A stretch of 64,000 bases of DNA from Artemia franciscana (lineage: Eukaryota > Arthropoda > Branchiopoda > Anostraca > Artemiidae): positions 434,001 through 498,000 of the forward strand of contig NW_027063379.1 in NCBI RefSeq assembly GCF_032884065.1, written 5' to 3'. Both the position numbers and the translations under genes were made by a program. Below, in pieces: positions 1 to 11,464 of the stretch (its first letter is position 1; each line of letters opens with the position of its first letter). Below the pieces are notes generated by a model that did not search any database, had not been told where the DNA came from, and saw only the letters and a list, made by a program, of their open reading frames with translations.

Positions 1-1930
1 TAAAAATATTTAAGGCAAGCTATTTGAAAATCCAACGAAAAGAACGAAAGGAATGATTTGTTGAAAAAGTATCAAACTAAAAAAAAAATATTCAAATTTA
101 ATTTATCCAATACTTCAAAATTTCTAAACTACAATAGGTACGTCAATTTCTATTTATCGGTTCTCCTTAGGAGCACTGAACAACATAATTAATTCCAAAG
201 TTACAGAATAATATATTTGTAAAAGTAAATGAAATTTCTTAATTTTGATCAAATTATATTATAACGAAAGTAAGAAATTACATACGCAGTGTTAATACTG
301 TAATATCTTATACTTAAATTATAAATTTTCTAGTCTTGGAAAGAAAATTTACGAAACGTATCAAAAGCAATGTCTAGGTATATGGCTGCCTTAATAATTT
401 TATTCTCTGATTATTTTGCTCTTCAAATCTAATAAGGTTATATATTTCAGTTTGAATATATGTGTTATTTATGTTTGTATAATTATTTAAATTAGATTTG
501 TAGTATGTAATTAAAATATGAAAAAAAATAATTATGCAAAAATAAGATAAACCTTTAAAAATTAACATAGCCATTCAATTTATTTCTTTTCCAATTTCCT
601 GTGGTTTAAGTCTTCTTAGTTCGCCAATGTTTTATTTGGCAATTATATAGAGGAAGAGTTTTGAAAGCAATGAATTGACCAAAATTAGGTATTAAGAAGC
701 TAATTATTTACTGATGAAATTAAAACAAAATTGTTCATACAGTTTGTTTTGAGAATGAATAGTTAATTGTTATTCCCCAACGTAACAATGATGACATTAT
801 GCAATTTTTTGCGGCTTGTTAATTTGTGCGAATTTACTGAAACTCGTTAGTACGGAACATGTAGCTGAATGCATACCGTAGTTGAAATGAGTTTCAAATT
901 TTGACATGTATATGTATGATTTTCGGTAATTGCTGGATTAACGTTTTGTTCATGATATAGGTAAATATGATGTTACAAAGAAATAGAAATATACTGTGGG
1001 ATTGTTTGAATTAATATTTGATTACTGTTACAGAATATTTATAAAAAAGAAGAAAAATATATTTTGTATGGAATCTATTTTTACATCCTATTGGATAATC
1101 ATAAATTCAATTCAGTTTTAAGAACAAGCTTGGGAAATTTCATTTCCAAAAATCTTAATATTAAATGCTAGAAAAATCTTTGGGTAACCGATTTTGAGGA
1201 ATAGGTAAATTACAAAAATAAAAAGGTTCCCCCTGGGTTGGTCTTATTGTTCCAAAATATTAATTACTAGGGTTCTATACTTAATTAATGCTCTTATATA
1301 TTAGACATGTGTAAAGACAAAGAGTGTAAACTCAATATTGCTCGTCTAATTTACAAGACTATCCACTTTGAGCTACTGAGTAGCTCAAACTGAGTATGTT
1401 TATCAACTTTGAGCTACTGAGACTCAATATCTGTTCTTTTTCTAGATAATCGATCGGCTGAAACATGCTGAGCCACTCCAAGATAACAGCGAAGAAGAAA
1501 ACTTCAAAATTACAGAAAATTTGCTTTTATCTTTGAATAAATTTAATAAAATAGAGAAAACAAAAAGATTTCTAAAAAAAAATATTGACATTATTGTTTA
1601 AATAATAAAAAAAAAACGCTGTACATATTTTGACAAGACTTATAGGTAGAAGATTATTACTTGATTTTTGAGCGTGCCATTACGATAGAATATTAATTAT
1701 TCTTTCTAGGTAGACGATATATATAAATAAATTGGAGATCGTAACAAAATATATTGAAAAAAATATTTTAATCAGTTTTCAGACAAATTATTACATTTAA
1801 AGGCAGATAAATTATTCGAAAAGTGTATAAAAGAAGCTAATTAAATATAATTAAAAATCATACTAAAGTTTAGTAAATAATTACTAAAAGTTTGATTCTT
1901 GCTTTCAAATTTACTTTTTAAAACAGTAAA
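1..1930. repeat. Dispersed repeat R-A, copy 1
   Basis: This AT-rich stretch has no convincing reading frame. It matches 28950-31100 almost along its full length in the same orientation, with scattered substitutions and small indels. In both places it runs into the same 3' portion of an env-bearing retroelement fossil, so the two parts were probably copied together. The left end is cut by the window edge. I see no terminal repeats that would class it. Confidence 0.8.
1367..1389. repeat. Short palindrome in R-A
   Basis: Two perfect 11-base arms (TTTGAGCTACT and its complement) flank a single G. The corresponding part of the second R-A copy (about 30325-30365) has lost most of one arm, so the symmetry is not conserved. 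It may be chance or a decayed fold-back. Confidence 0.5.
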
Positions 1931-2217
1931 AAACTTTAGCGTAAAGAGCAGGGTGTTGAGGAGGGAAAAGCCCCTTTACTATACGGAGGAATTTCTGTTC
2001 CTCCATCTAGTCTGTTCCTCAATCCAAAACATAAACAGTGAGAAATCAAAGTTCTCCATCTAGCCGGAAATCGAGAGGATTAAAGGTACAAAGCAATTGA
2101 CAAAGATAAAGGAGGCATTAGACTGACAAATACCAGTCTTCACTAATGAGGACAAAAGATTAAAACACGTGAAAAGTCTGTATGGATTATTTTACCAAAT
2201 TCTTGGTACAATATTAT
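1915..2217 (+). mobile_element. Env-bearing retroelement fossil, fragment (copy V)
   Basis: The segment matches the 3' part of the env-like tract seen at 20820-21010, 31105-31395, 43040-43240 and 51965-52255. It begins with a leader of about 120 bp shared only with the copies at 31105 and 51965. It stops abruptly where the mitochondrial copy begins. It is a broken fossil, assigned by comparison with the longer copies. Confidence 0.65.
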
Positions 2218-3770
<1,553 letters not shown>

Positions 3771-3828
3771 AGTGGCAGAAAATGTATGCGTTGGATTTCA
3801 GCTCCAAAGATGGGTAACTCCTTTAAAA
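3771..3828 (+). tRNA. trnL2: Degraded trnL2 (UUR) remnant
   Basis: It lies between cox1 and cox2, where arthropods carry trnL2. The block GGATTTCAGCTCCA resembles the trnL2 anticodon arm, but the anticodon reads TCA rather than TAA and the acceptor arms do not pair well. It is a decayed NUMT copy. Confidence 0.45.
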
Positions 3829-4503
3829 GTGTCTCAATGATTCCAACTGGGCTTACAAAATGGGAACTCACCTCTCGTAGAACAACTTATTTTTTTCCAT
3901 GACCCTGCTTTATTAATAGTAATCCTAATTACTTCACTTGTCGGCTTTTTCTTAGCTGCGTTATTTTCTAATAAGTTTATCCATCGTTATTTACTTGATG
4001 GTGAAGCAATCGAGACGGTTTGGACCGTTATTCCTGCTGTTTTCTTAGCAGCTATTGCCCTTCTTTCTATTTGACTTCTTTATTTAATTGATGAAATCCA
4101 TAATCCTGCTCTAACAATTAAGGTAAGAGGACACCAGTGATACTGATCTTATGAGTATTCTGACTTTGATGATGTTCAATTTGATTCATATATGATCCCT
4201 TCGAATGAACTTTCTGCCGGTATATATCGTTTGCTTGATGTAGATAATCGTATACCGGTACCTTACAATCAAGCTATCAGTCTAATGATTACTTCAGATG
4301 ACGTTTTACATTCATGAGCCGTACCGTCTCCAGAAATTAAGATGGATGCAGTCCCGGGTCGACTTAATCAATCAAGACTTCTAGTAAATATACCCGGAGT
4401 ATTTTATGGGCAATGCTCTGAAATTTGTGGATCTGAACATAGTTTTATACCTATTGTAATTGAAGCTGTTAGGGAGAGAGACTTTCAAAAGTTACTTGAG
4501 TAA
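3829..4503 (+). CDS. cox2: cox2, intact frame within NUMT (cytochrome c oxidase subunit II)
   Basis: COX2 carries the CuA site that accepts electrons from cytochrome c. From GTG at 3829 to TAA at 4501 the frame is open for 224 codons in the invertebrate mitochondrial code. It contains an N-terminal block ([19 protein letters not shown]), two membrane segments, the WYWSYEY aromatic block near 4140 and the CuA ligand block [13 protein letters not shown] near 4420, where Met is coded ATA. All TGA codons fall at expected Trp positions. Read in the nuclear code it would stop at the fourth codon. It is probably a pseudogene that has escaped mutation, or a sign that this part was inserted recently. 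Confidence 0.9.
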
Positions 4504-4510
4504 CAAATTT

Positions 4511-4580
4511 CATAGGGTGGCTGAAGGTCAAGCGGTAGCCTCTTAAGTTCTCTGGTAATAGAGACTTAATTTAATAATAA
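4511..4580 (+). tRNA. trnK: trnK remnant
   Basis: The segment follows cox2 as in arthropods. It has a trnK-like D-arm region and the anticodon loop CTCTTAA (anticodon CTT). The 3' acceptor half cannot be matched to the 5' half, so the gene looks decayed. No clear trnD is visible before atp8. Confidence 0.5.
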
Positions 4581-4621
4581 ATATAAGGTTATCAACTTTA
4601 AGAAGCCAACGGCAGTCTCTT

Positions 4622-4741
4622 ATTCCTCAAATAATACCACTCCCTTGAGTTATAATCTTCTTTATCTCCATAGCTTTCCTATGAGCTATTATGACTATAG
4701 TTTTTTTCCCTTTATCAACCAAATTCAGTCTCTTCTTCTAA
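4622..4741 (+). pseudogene. atp8: atp8 NUMT pseudogene
   Basis: ATP8 is a small membrane subunit of ATP synthase. From ATT at 4622 the mitochondrial-code frame reads IPQMMPLPWVMIFFISMAF, the typical short amphipathic start, then one hydrophobic helix, and stops at 4739 after 39 codons. Most arthropod ATP8 proteins are about 50 residues, and further matching residues follow in another frame, so the tail is probably frameshifted. Confidence 0.75.
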
Positions 4742-4777
4742 GAGATTCTCCAATCAGACTATTTATTTGAATTGAAA

Positions 4778-5438
4778 ATGATAGCGAAACTCTTTTCAGT
4801 ATTTGATCCGACTTCCTCTTTTTTATCCAACTGGTTAAGAATGCTAATCCCACTCTTATTTATAGTGATATCTTTTTTATTAATCCCCTCATGACCTCAA
4901 TTTTTATCTAAGAGAGTTCTACTAGGATTGAATCAAGAGATGTCTCTACTTATGGGACCGACTGGATTAGGTGCTAATATCCTAGTTATTGCCTTTTCTT
5001 ATTTTGTTTATTAATTTTGTTGGTTTATTTTCACATATTTTTACTCCTACTAGGCATTTGACGGTCACTTTAAGACTTACAGTTCCCCTCTGAATCTCTT
5101 TTATCATGTATGCTTGAGTTAAGGAAACTACAAATACTTTAGCCCATCTTGTACCTCTAGAAACACCGGTACCTCTGATACCTTTCAAAGTGGTGATTGA
5201 AATCAATAGAAATATCATTCAACGAGATATTGCGGAGAAATATAGAAATATTGCGGCCAATATAATTGCCGCCCATCTCCTACTAACTCTTTTAGGGGCT
5301 CAAAGTACCATAGAAAATGTTTATATTACTACAATTTTAGTCTTTTCACAGATTGCCTTATTGATACTAGAATTATCTGTGGCTATTATTCAATATTATG
5401 TTTTTATGACCCTAATAACTATCTACGCAAGAGAATAA
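4778..5438 (+). pseudogene. atp6: atp6 NUMT pseudogene (ATP synthase subunit a)
   Basis: The protein forms the proton half-channels of ATP synthase. ATG at 4778 opens MMAKLFSVFDPTSSFLSNWL, and the 3' part reads AAHLLLTLLGAQ and ends VFMTLITIYARE at the TAA at 5436. The centre (about 5000-5190) has at least two frame changes, and the usual RLAANMIAGHLL helix is corrupted at its start. The residue pattern is what I remember of brine shrimp ATP6. The stop overlaps the cox3 ATG by one base, as in normal mitochondrial genomes. Confidence 0.9.
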
Positions 5439-6128
5439 TGAATCAATTAAATCACCCCTATCATTTAGTTAACGTTAGACCTTGGCATACAATCATATTT
5501 GTCTCGTATCAATGGTGACGGGATGTCTCGCGACAAGCTACTTTTCAAGAAATACATTCGACGAAGGTTGGATTTGGATAACAATGAGGAATAATTTTGT
5601 TTATCGTTTCTGAAGTTTTCTTTTCTGTCTCTTTCTTTTGGGCATTTTTTCACTGAAGCCTATCAACAAATATTGAAGTTGGGACTTTGTGACCCCAAAT
5701 CGGAGTAGAAAGATTTAATCCGTTTCAAGTACCCCTACTTAATACAAGTATCCTTCTGGCTTCAGGGGTTACAGTAACTTGAGCCCACCATGCTTTGATA
5801 GAAAACAATTTTGATCAGTGTCTACAGAAGCTCCTGATTACTGTGCTGTTGGGAATATACTTCTCGTTTCTCTATGGGTTGGAATATATAGAGGTCTCTT
5901 TCACTATTGCGGATATAATCTATGGATCTACATTCTTTTTAGTGACGTTTTCATGGTTTACATGTGCTTATTGGCACTATTTTTCTCATAATTTGTATTT
6001 TGTGACTTGTTAAATGCTACTTCTCCCCCCAACATCATTTCGGGTTTGAGGCTGCAGCTTGATACCGACACTTTGTTGACGTTGTATGATTATTTCTTTA
6101 TCTTTCTATCTAATGATGAGGAGAATAA
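5438..6128 (+). pseudogene. cox3: cox3 NUMT pseudogene (cytochrome c oxidase subunit III)
   Basis: ATG at 5438 starts MNQLNHPYHLVNVSPW, followed soon by QWWRDVSRQATFQ. The segment that normally separates these two blocks (about 30-35 residues) is missing, so an internal deletion lies near 5485-5510. Later blocks are recognisable in changing frames: [22 protein letters not shown] near 5730, [13 protein letters not shown] near 5910 and HFGFEAAA near 6040. The end reads WWGE before the TAA at 6126, with an in-frame TAA just before it. Confidence 0.92.
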
Positions 6129-6129
6129 A

Positions 6130-6190
6130 ATCTTTCTAGCATAAATATTATGCTTGACTTCCAATCGAGGGATCCTATTAGGGAAAGATA
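6130..6190 (+). tRNA. trnG: trnG
   Basis: A perfect 7-bp acceptor stem (ATCTTTC with GAAAGAT) encloses an anticodon loop with TCC in CTTCCAA. It sits between cox3 and nad3 as expected. It looks structurally intact but lies in a nuclear copy. Confidence 0.85.
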
Positions 6191-6205
6191 ATTATTTTAG
6201 TTTGA

Positions 6206-6536
6206 ATGAGAATTTTTATACTTGTTTTTATTATGCTGACCCTAGGGGTGGTTATTAATAAAAAAAGTGTCTCTAGATCGTGAGAAAAGTTCCCCATTTG
6301 AATGTGGATTTGATTCTTTAAATTCCTCTTGTGCCTTCTTTTCTATACGGTTTTTGTTATTACTCTAATTTTTCTTATTTTTGTAGTGGAAATTACCCTG
6401 CTCCTACCTATAGTATTTCTGAATATGTCCTACCCAGGAACCTATTTGGTTATCTTTTTTTCTTTCCTCCTTGTTGGGGGAGTATTTTATGAATGAAAGG
6501 GGGGAGCCCACAGATGAATTAAATAATTGTTAGCTT
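6206..6536 (+). pseudogene. nad3: nad3 NUMT pseudogene
   Basis: NAD3 is a small membrane subunit of complex I. ATG at 6206 starts a hydrophobic segment. The conserved loop reads [17 protein letters not shown] near 6280-6330, with the family's invariant Cys. The C-terminus reads YEWKGGAHRWIK before the TAA at 6534. The length (331 bp) is not a multiple of three, the residues just before the loop are lost, and the middle changes frame. Confidence 0.88.
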
Positions 6537-6557
6537 TATTGGAGGTTAGTTTATTTA

Positions 6558-6618
6558 GGAGAATAGTTTAATCAGAACATTGGGTTTGCATCCTAAAGGA
6601 GGGGATATCCCTTCTCTC
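6558..6618 (+). tRNA. trnA: trnA
   Basis: The anticodon loop contains TGC (GTTTGCATCC), and the position directly after nad3 is the normal one for trnA. The acceptor arms GGAGAA and TTCTC pair partly, so the exact ends are uncertain. Confidence 0.7.
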
Positions 6619-6684
6619 AGAGTGAGAATTGATGTTATCAAATCCAGTTTCGACCTGAATTTAGGCCTCTTGGTCCCCACTCTT
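6619..6684 (+). tRNA. trnR: trnR
   Basis: The acceptor stem AGAGTGA pairs with CCACTCT apart from the last pair. The anticodon is TCG in TTTCGACC. It is second in the A-R-N-S1-E-F cluster. Confidence 0.78.
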
Positions 6685-6746
6685 TGACAGAAGCTAATTA
6701 ATAGCGCTTCATTGTTAATGAAGAGGAAGGGATAATCCCTGTTAAG
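6684..6746 (+). tRNA. trnN: trnN
   Basis: The acceptor TTGACAG pairs with CTGTTAA, including one G-U pair. The anticodon is GTT in a loop closed by a strong CTTCATT/AATGAAG stem. Confidence 0.8.
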
Positions 6747-6810
6747 AGGCAGAAAGAAGGATGACAGCTGCTAACTTTTCAACCGGGTAGTTAAATTCTA
6801 CTCACTGCCT
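6747..6810 (+). tRNA. trnS1: trnS1 (AGN)
   Basis: AGGCAG pairs with CTGCCT at the ends, and the anticodon is GCT in GCTGCTAACTT, the typical trnS1 signature. The D-arm is reduced, as is usual for this metazoan tRNA. Confidence 0.8.
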
Positions 6811-6873
6811 ATTTATGTAGTATATTTAATACAATGCATTTTCAATGCATAGATAGACAAATGTCTCTTAAAT
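6811..6873 (+). tRNA. trnE: trnE
   Basis: The acceptor ATTTATG pairs with CTTAAAT with one mismatch. The anticodon is TTC, in a loop closed by ATGCA/TGCAT. The 3' end overlaps the opposite-strand trnF by a couple of bases. Confidence 0.8.
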
Positions 6874-6936
6874 ATTTCCAGGAATAATCCACCCCAACAT
6901 CTTCAGTGTTGTGCTCTTACTAAGCAATAGAAATAT
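6872..6936 (-). tRNA. trnF: trnF
   Basis: On the minus strand the acceptor ATATTTC pairs perfectly with GAAATAT, and the anticodon is GAA (ACTGAAGAT). It immediately precedes the minus-strand nad5 block, as in the ancestral arthropod order. Confidence 0.82.
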
Positions 6937-6944
6937 ATAAATAG

Positions 6945-8536
6945 TGTGAACAATAAAGAAGATAGAATGAGCAACTTATACGGGGGTGAAGTTAAGAACG
7001 AAAATAGATATGAGCCCCACGAATTGTTTTGGTAGATCAACGAGGGTTCGCTTCTTCTACCCAACCGCAATCATCCTCGTAGTAAAGAAGTTCACCCATA
7101 GCTAAGGATATGAAGTTTCTCCGCCCTGTAATGAATGGTAAAAATAATATTCTAATTAGATAGTGTCTTAGACCTAAGCTGAGTGATTTGATAAAGTAAG
7201 GTAGAACGACCCCTATTCCGATAAGGTAGAGGAGGAGAATCTTCTCGAATGCAACTAAGATAATTCTTGAATCGCCCAGAAAGCACCAATAAAGAATATA
7301 TCCTCCTATAACGGACAGAAAGGACAAAAAGGGGGGTTAGATAATCGCCTTCTTCGTCCTTATACTGGCAGCTTAGATTATAGTTATAGGAGCATAAGCA
7401 TATTATTACGATTCAGGTGGAATAAGTTCTTGTTAAAAGACATGAGACTAATATGAGTAGGCTGGGAATCAATAGACCCAGGTCCTCTGAAGATTCAATA
7501 ATTAAGTATTTCGAAAAGAAACCCCATAAAACAGGAATCCTATTAGTCTTAAAGAACAGATTAAGATGATATAGCTAGTGTAAGGAAGTATTTTAGACAC
7601 CCCTCCTATTCGACGTATATCTTGTACACCTAATGAGTGGTTTACGACCCCTGAGTATATAAAAAGAAGGGCCTTAAAGAGCGCACGAGCAAAGAGATGA
7701 AATTAACAAAATAGTGTAAGTCCCAAATCCAAAGAAAATATTATTACTCCTAACTGACTCAATGTGGACAATGCAATTACTCGTTTTAAATCGTTTTCTC
7801 CAAAAGCGGCCAGCCCTGAAAAAAAAAGAAAGTTAGGGCCCCCATGGTAACAATTAGGGAACATCCTCTCTCTTCAAATGAAGAAGACAAGCGATTCATC
7901 AAATAGATCCCGGCCGTTACCAGAGTAGAAGAGTGAACTAAAGATGAGACAGGAGTTGGGGCAGCTATGGCTGCTGGTAATCACGCAGAAAAAGGTAGCT
8001 TGGCGAAAGAAGATAGAATGAAAAGGAGCATGATTGATAAAGAGAAATATCTTAAAAATATATAGTCTCAACTCCTAGAGTAAAAGATTAGCCCCAATGA
8101 TCATAAAATTAGTACATTCCCCACCCGGTTTCTTAGCATGGTGATTATTACTCTAGAAGAAGAAGTGTAATTTTTCTAGAATATGATTAAGAAATAGGAG
8201 GTGATCCCTAATCTATCTCAACCCAACATTGATCCGTCTGAAGATATGATTAACAAAACCATAAATGAGATGAATCCTAGTATTATGTATATGAAGCGGT
8301 TTAGAAAAATTTCATCGCTTATATAATAAGAAGAATAGATTATAACTTGAGAAGAAATCAGGAGCACTAGAAAGATAAATGATAATCCTAATCAATCTAA
8401 GCAGACTCGATAATCCAAATGCAAGAAGGATATTTTTAGTAAGTAAGTTTCATCGGATACAAACAATAAGAGTGAACAACAAATAGCCGTTACTCCGATA
8501 TTTAATAGAATGTAACCTGATACGAAATATAACAAT
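6945..8536 (-). pseudogene. nad5: nad5 NUMT pseudogene
   Basis: NAD5 is a proton-pumping antiporter-like subunit of complex I. The N-terminal part (8536 downward) reads hydrophobic NAD5-like sequence with FLNRFMYMMLGFISFMVLL and a MLGWDSLGITSY block near 8220, the LGWDGLGLVS signature of the family. The C-terminal part includes an open stretch from 7327 to 7037. Frames change in the middle (for example between 7330 and 7880), so the copy is broken, though less heavily than cox1. Confidence 0.88.
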
Positions 8537-8595
8537 ACTGTTAGAGATGATTCTCCTTTAGTTCCACAAACTAATATTCTTTTTAAACTAACAGT
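8536..8595 (-). tRNA. trnH: trnH
   Basis: The minus-strand acceptor ACTGTTA pairs perfectly with TAACAGT, and the anticodon is GTG in GTTTGTGGAAC. It lies between nad5 and nad4 as expected. Confidence 0.85.
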
Positions 8596-8599
8596 AAAC

Positions 8600-9535
8600 G
8601 AGGATTAAAGTTAATAGAGAAATGAAGTGGGCACTTCCGACTAGATATTCCCTTAGACTGTATTCTAATCAATTAAAAATACATAGGCTTTCCCTATGAC
8701 TGGTACTGCAGTACAGAAAAATACAGTAACAAGATGAGAAAAAACATTAGGCTCCGGATAGTGCTACTATCATTTAATCTAAACTGAATACACAAATAAA
8801 GAAATATATCTCGGAAAAGAAGTTGAGTGATGGGGCGAGTCCTATATTAAGAAAAAACTATAACCGAGCCATCAAAAGCATAGATATGGGAAAAGAGAAA
8901 TTGTTCTACGAGTGAGCAAGAATCTACTACTTCAAATACGCACATAGAATAGATAGCTTAAATAAAATAATCCGGAAGAGCAGATCCCGTGAGACACCAT
9001 TATTAAAATTGATCTTGAATTCGTGTAGGTACAGGATATAAGTATACCCAAAATGACAAACGATATATGAGCTAAAGAAGAGTAAGCAATTAACAACTTA
9101 ACATCGGATTGCCGCAAGCAAATCAAGCAGCTGAAGATTCCGCCTACTAAACAGACCCCTATTAATGTAGTCTCTCTATAAATGTTTAGTCCTTGCACCA
9201 CGAAGAGGCCGTAGCCCCCTAATTTTAAGAGGATGGCAGCTAACACTATGGATCCAGTGACTGGGGCTTCTACATGGGCCATAGGTAGCCAGATAACCTG
9301 GCTGATAACCTCACCCGAGAATTAAGATAATTGTAGGAATTAAGGAGCACTCCAAGAAAACATAAAATTGAAACGTCAGATTGAAGCCAAGGCCAACTTG
9401 GCTTCAATCTGATAACTATTAAAAGAAAAACTCCTGAGGTTAAAGTCAATAGGGTGCTCCCCCATTCTAAGTGAAGTTCAAATATTAACTTATAATTTAG
9501 TATTGAATATATTAGAATTGAGGTAAGGAACCACT
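8600..9535 (-). pseudogene. nad4: nad4 NUMT pseudogene with internal deletion and inserted palindrome
   Basis: The central block MAHVEAPVTGSIVLAAILLK, followed by LGGYGL and LLIAYSSLAHISFV, is unmistakable NAD4 (8932-9282). Upstream, ILILGWGYQPGYLA runs straight into MAHVEAPV; normally tens of residues lie between them, so a deletion lies near 9285. A perfect fold-back (9376-9412) interrupts the N-terminal half where more coding sequence is expected. The total length is well below the usual 1.3 kb. Confidence 0.9.
9376..9412. repeat. Perfect 16-bp fold-back inside nad4
   Basis: Arms at 9376-9391 and 9397-9412 are exact complements around the 5-nt loop GCCAA. It sits where conserved nad4 sequence is missing, so it replaces or accompanies a deletion. 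A fold-back formed during break repair is one explanation; a small mobile hairpin in the source mitochondrial genome is another. Confidence 0.85.
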
Positions 9536-9555
9536 TATTTATTTAAAAACTGTAC

Positions 9556-9790
9556 TTAGTCTGATCCTGATGAAAGCACTAAAAATACTAATACTGATAA
9601 CCATAAATCTCCTTCACAAACTGTAATTCTGAGGAAGATGAATGCATTAATTATTCTTATGTAGTTTGAATACATTAATAATCCGAACAATAAGAGGATG
9701 AGGAACTCTAATCTCCGCAGGGTTACTAAAAGATGCTTGCTTCTTGAAGAGAAGATTAATAACCCTAAGAAGAGTGATAAATAAATTATT
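9556..9790 (-). pseudogene. nad4L: nad4L NUMT copy
   Basis: The minus strand reads MMIYLSLFLGLLIFSSSSKH and then LEFLILLLFGLLMYSNYMSM and SITVCEGDLWLSVLVF, the expected three-helix small complex I subunit with its conserved Glu and CEG motif. The frame is open in the mitochondrial code down to the TAA at 9556-9558. The start near 9790 is approximate. Confidence 0.8.
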
Positions 9791-9796
9791 ATAATA

Positions 9797-9858
9797 GACT
9801 GAGTAATTAAAAAATAATGTCGGTCTTGTAAACCGGATTTAGAGAAATATCTCGGTCT
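9797..9858 (+). tRNA. trnT: trnT
   Basis: The acceptor GACTGAG pairs with CTCGGTC (one G-U). The anticodon is TGT in TCTTGTAAACC, closed by a strong stem. The position between nad4L and nad6 is standard. Confidence 0.85.
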
Positions 9859-9919
9859 TCAAAAGTTTATTAACATCTTTAGCTTCCAAAGTTACTATTT
9901 TTATTAAACTACCTTTTGA
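9858..9919 (-). tRNA. trnP: trnP
   Basis: The minus strand forms a perfect 7-bp acceptor (TCAAAAG with CTTTTGA) and has anticodon TGG (CTTTGGAAG). It abuts trnT. Confidence 0.85.
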
Positions 9920-9920
9920 T

Positions 9921-10220
9921 ATTCTAAGATCTATTGTGTCTTCACTCAGAGCTAACGAGAAGTTTGCTATTGAGTTGACTTCATTCATATGGTTCCTTCC
10001 TACAATTATCTTCTCTTTCTTGGTTTTGGTTAAAAATGATGTATTTATAAGCTCTTCTTCAGGGTACCTCTATCCTGCTGACCTCATGGTCATTAATTTT
10101 AATGTTAATAGACTTACTCTATTAGCCTATTCATTTGTAATAATGTACTCATTTTTAGCGCTCCTACTAGTTATTGACTTTTTGAACAGCAATAAGAAGC
10201 CCTTACAGTCGATGGTTTAA
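9921..10220 (+). pseudogene. nad6: nad6 NUMT copy, shortened
   Basis: The frame reads [20 protein letters not shown], then [20 protein letters not shown] and a hydrophobic segment ending [11 protein letters not shown] at the TAA at 10218. The arrangement fits arthropod NAD6 placed between trnP and cytb. It is only 99 codons, against about 150-175 normally, so part of the 5' half is missing or the start is lost. Confidence 0.75.
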
Positions 10221-10245
10221 TGCTCCCGTGATTTTTTAAAATAAA

Positions 10246-11364
10246 ATGGTATCTTTACGCAAGACGCAGCCTACCCTCAAGATTATTAATTCTGCCTTAG
10301 TAGACCTACCTGCTCCTGCTAACATTTCCATTTGATAGAACTTCGTTCATTCCTAGTTCTATGCCTGATTATCCAGATCGTTACTGGCCTATTCTTAGCC
10401 ATGCATTATACATCAAGAGTAGACTTGGTTTTTTACAGAGTAGCTCATATTTGCCGAGATGTCAACTACGGTTACCTGCTCCACACTATTTATGCCAACG
10501 GTGCCTCCTTTTTCTTTATTTATATTTATTTTCATATTGGTCAAGATATATATTATGGCTCTTTTCATTACTTTGAGAAATGAATAACTCGGATGGCCTT
10601 GTAATAGCCGCTGCTTTTTTGGATATGTTCTCCCATGAGGTCAGATGTCTTTTTGAGGAGCTACTGTAATTACGAACCTAGTATTTGCCGTACCTTATAT
10701 CAGTAATGATGTAGTACAATGATTGCGGGGCACACTTGCTGTTGATAATCCTACTCTAACGCGATTTTTCACTTTGTATTTTTTTAATCCCCTTTCTAGT
10801 AGCCGGTTTAACAATAATTCACCTTTTATTCCTTCATCAAAGAGGCTCTAATAATCCTCTTGGGATTAACACCAACCTAGACAAATTACCATTCCACCCG
10901 TATTTTTCTATTAAGGATACCGTGGGATTTATAGTGCTGATCTTTTTTCTTGTAGCTCTGTCCCTGACTATACCTTATCTTACAGGGGATCCAGATAATT
11001 TCATTCCTGCTAATCCACTAGTTACCCAAGCCCATATCCAGCCAGAATGATATTTTCTGTTTGTGTATGCTATTCTGCGATCTATTCCTAATAAATTTGG
11101 AGGGGTAATTGCTCTTGTCTTTTCTATCCTTATTCTTGTATCCGTTCCCTTTACATTTAAGCCCAAGTTCCGAAGTCTTGAGTTTTATTCTATCGCTCAA
11201 CCGATATTTTGGTCATGAGTATCGGTCTTCTTACTTCTCACATGGATTTTGGCACGACCTGTAGACGATCTTTACATTTTTTAGGGCAGGTTCTCACGTG
11301 TGTGTACTTCTCTTATTTTGTGTTTATTCCAATTATTATTAATATGAATGACAAGATTGTATAG
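10246..11364 (+). pseudogene. cob: cob NUMT pseudogene (cytochrome b)
   Basis: Cytochrome b carries the two haems and the quinone sites of complex III. ATG at 10246 starts [20 protein letters not shown]. Recognisable blocks are [37 protein letters not shown] (with one haem-ligand His), [13 protein letters not shown] (axial His), WGATVITN near 10655 and [13 protein letters not shown] near 10990. The C-terminus (VLTCVYFSYFVFIPIIN) ends at the TAG at 11362. Several frame changes occur, for example near 10335, 10585, 10765 and 11280. Confidence 0.93.
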
Positions 11365-11368
11365 TGAG

Positions 11369-11433
11369 ACCCCTTGGCCGATTAAAGCACCTTTTTTGAA
11401 AGCAGGATAAGGTTGATTATACAACCAGGGGTT
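11369..11433 (+). tRNA. trnS2: trnS2 (UCN)
   Basis: The ends ACCCCTT and AGGGGT pair over six bases. The anticodon TGA lies in TTTTTTGAAAG. It sits between cytb and nad1 as in most arthropods. The ends are tentative. Confidence 0.6.
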
Positions 11434-11464
11434 TTCAATTTTAGCCCCCTTGAGAAAGACTTCA

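Noticed and set aside
4504-4621. A complete trnD after trnK
   Set aside because: No segment with a GTC anticodon and paired arms could be found.
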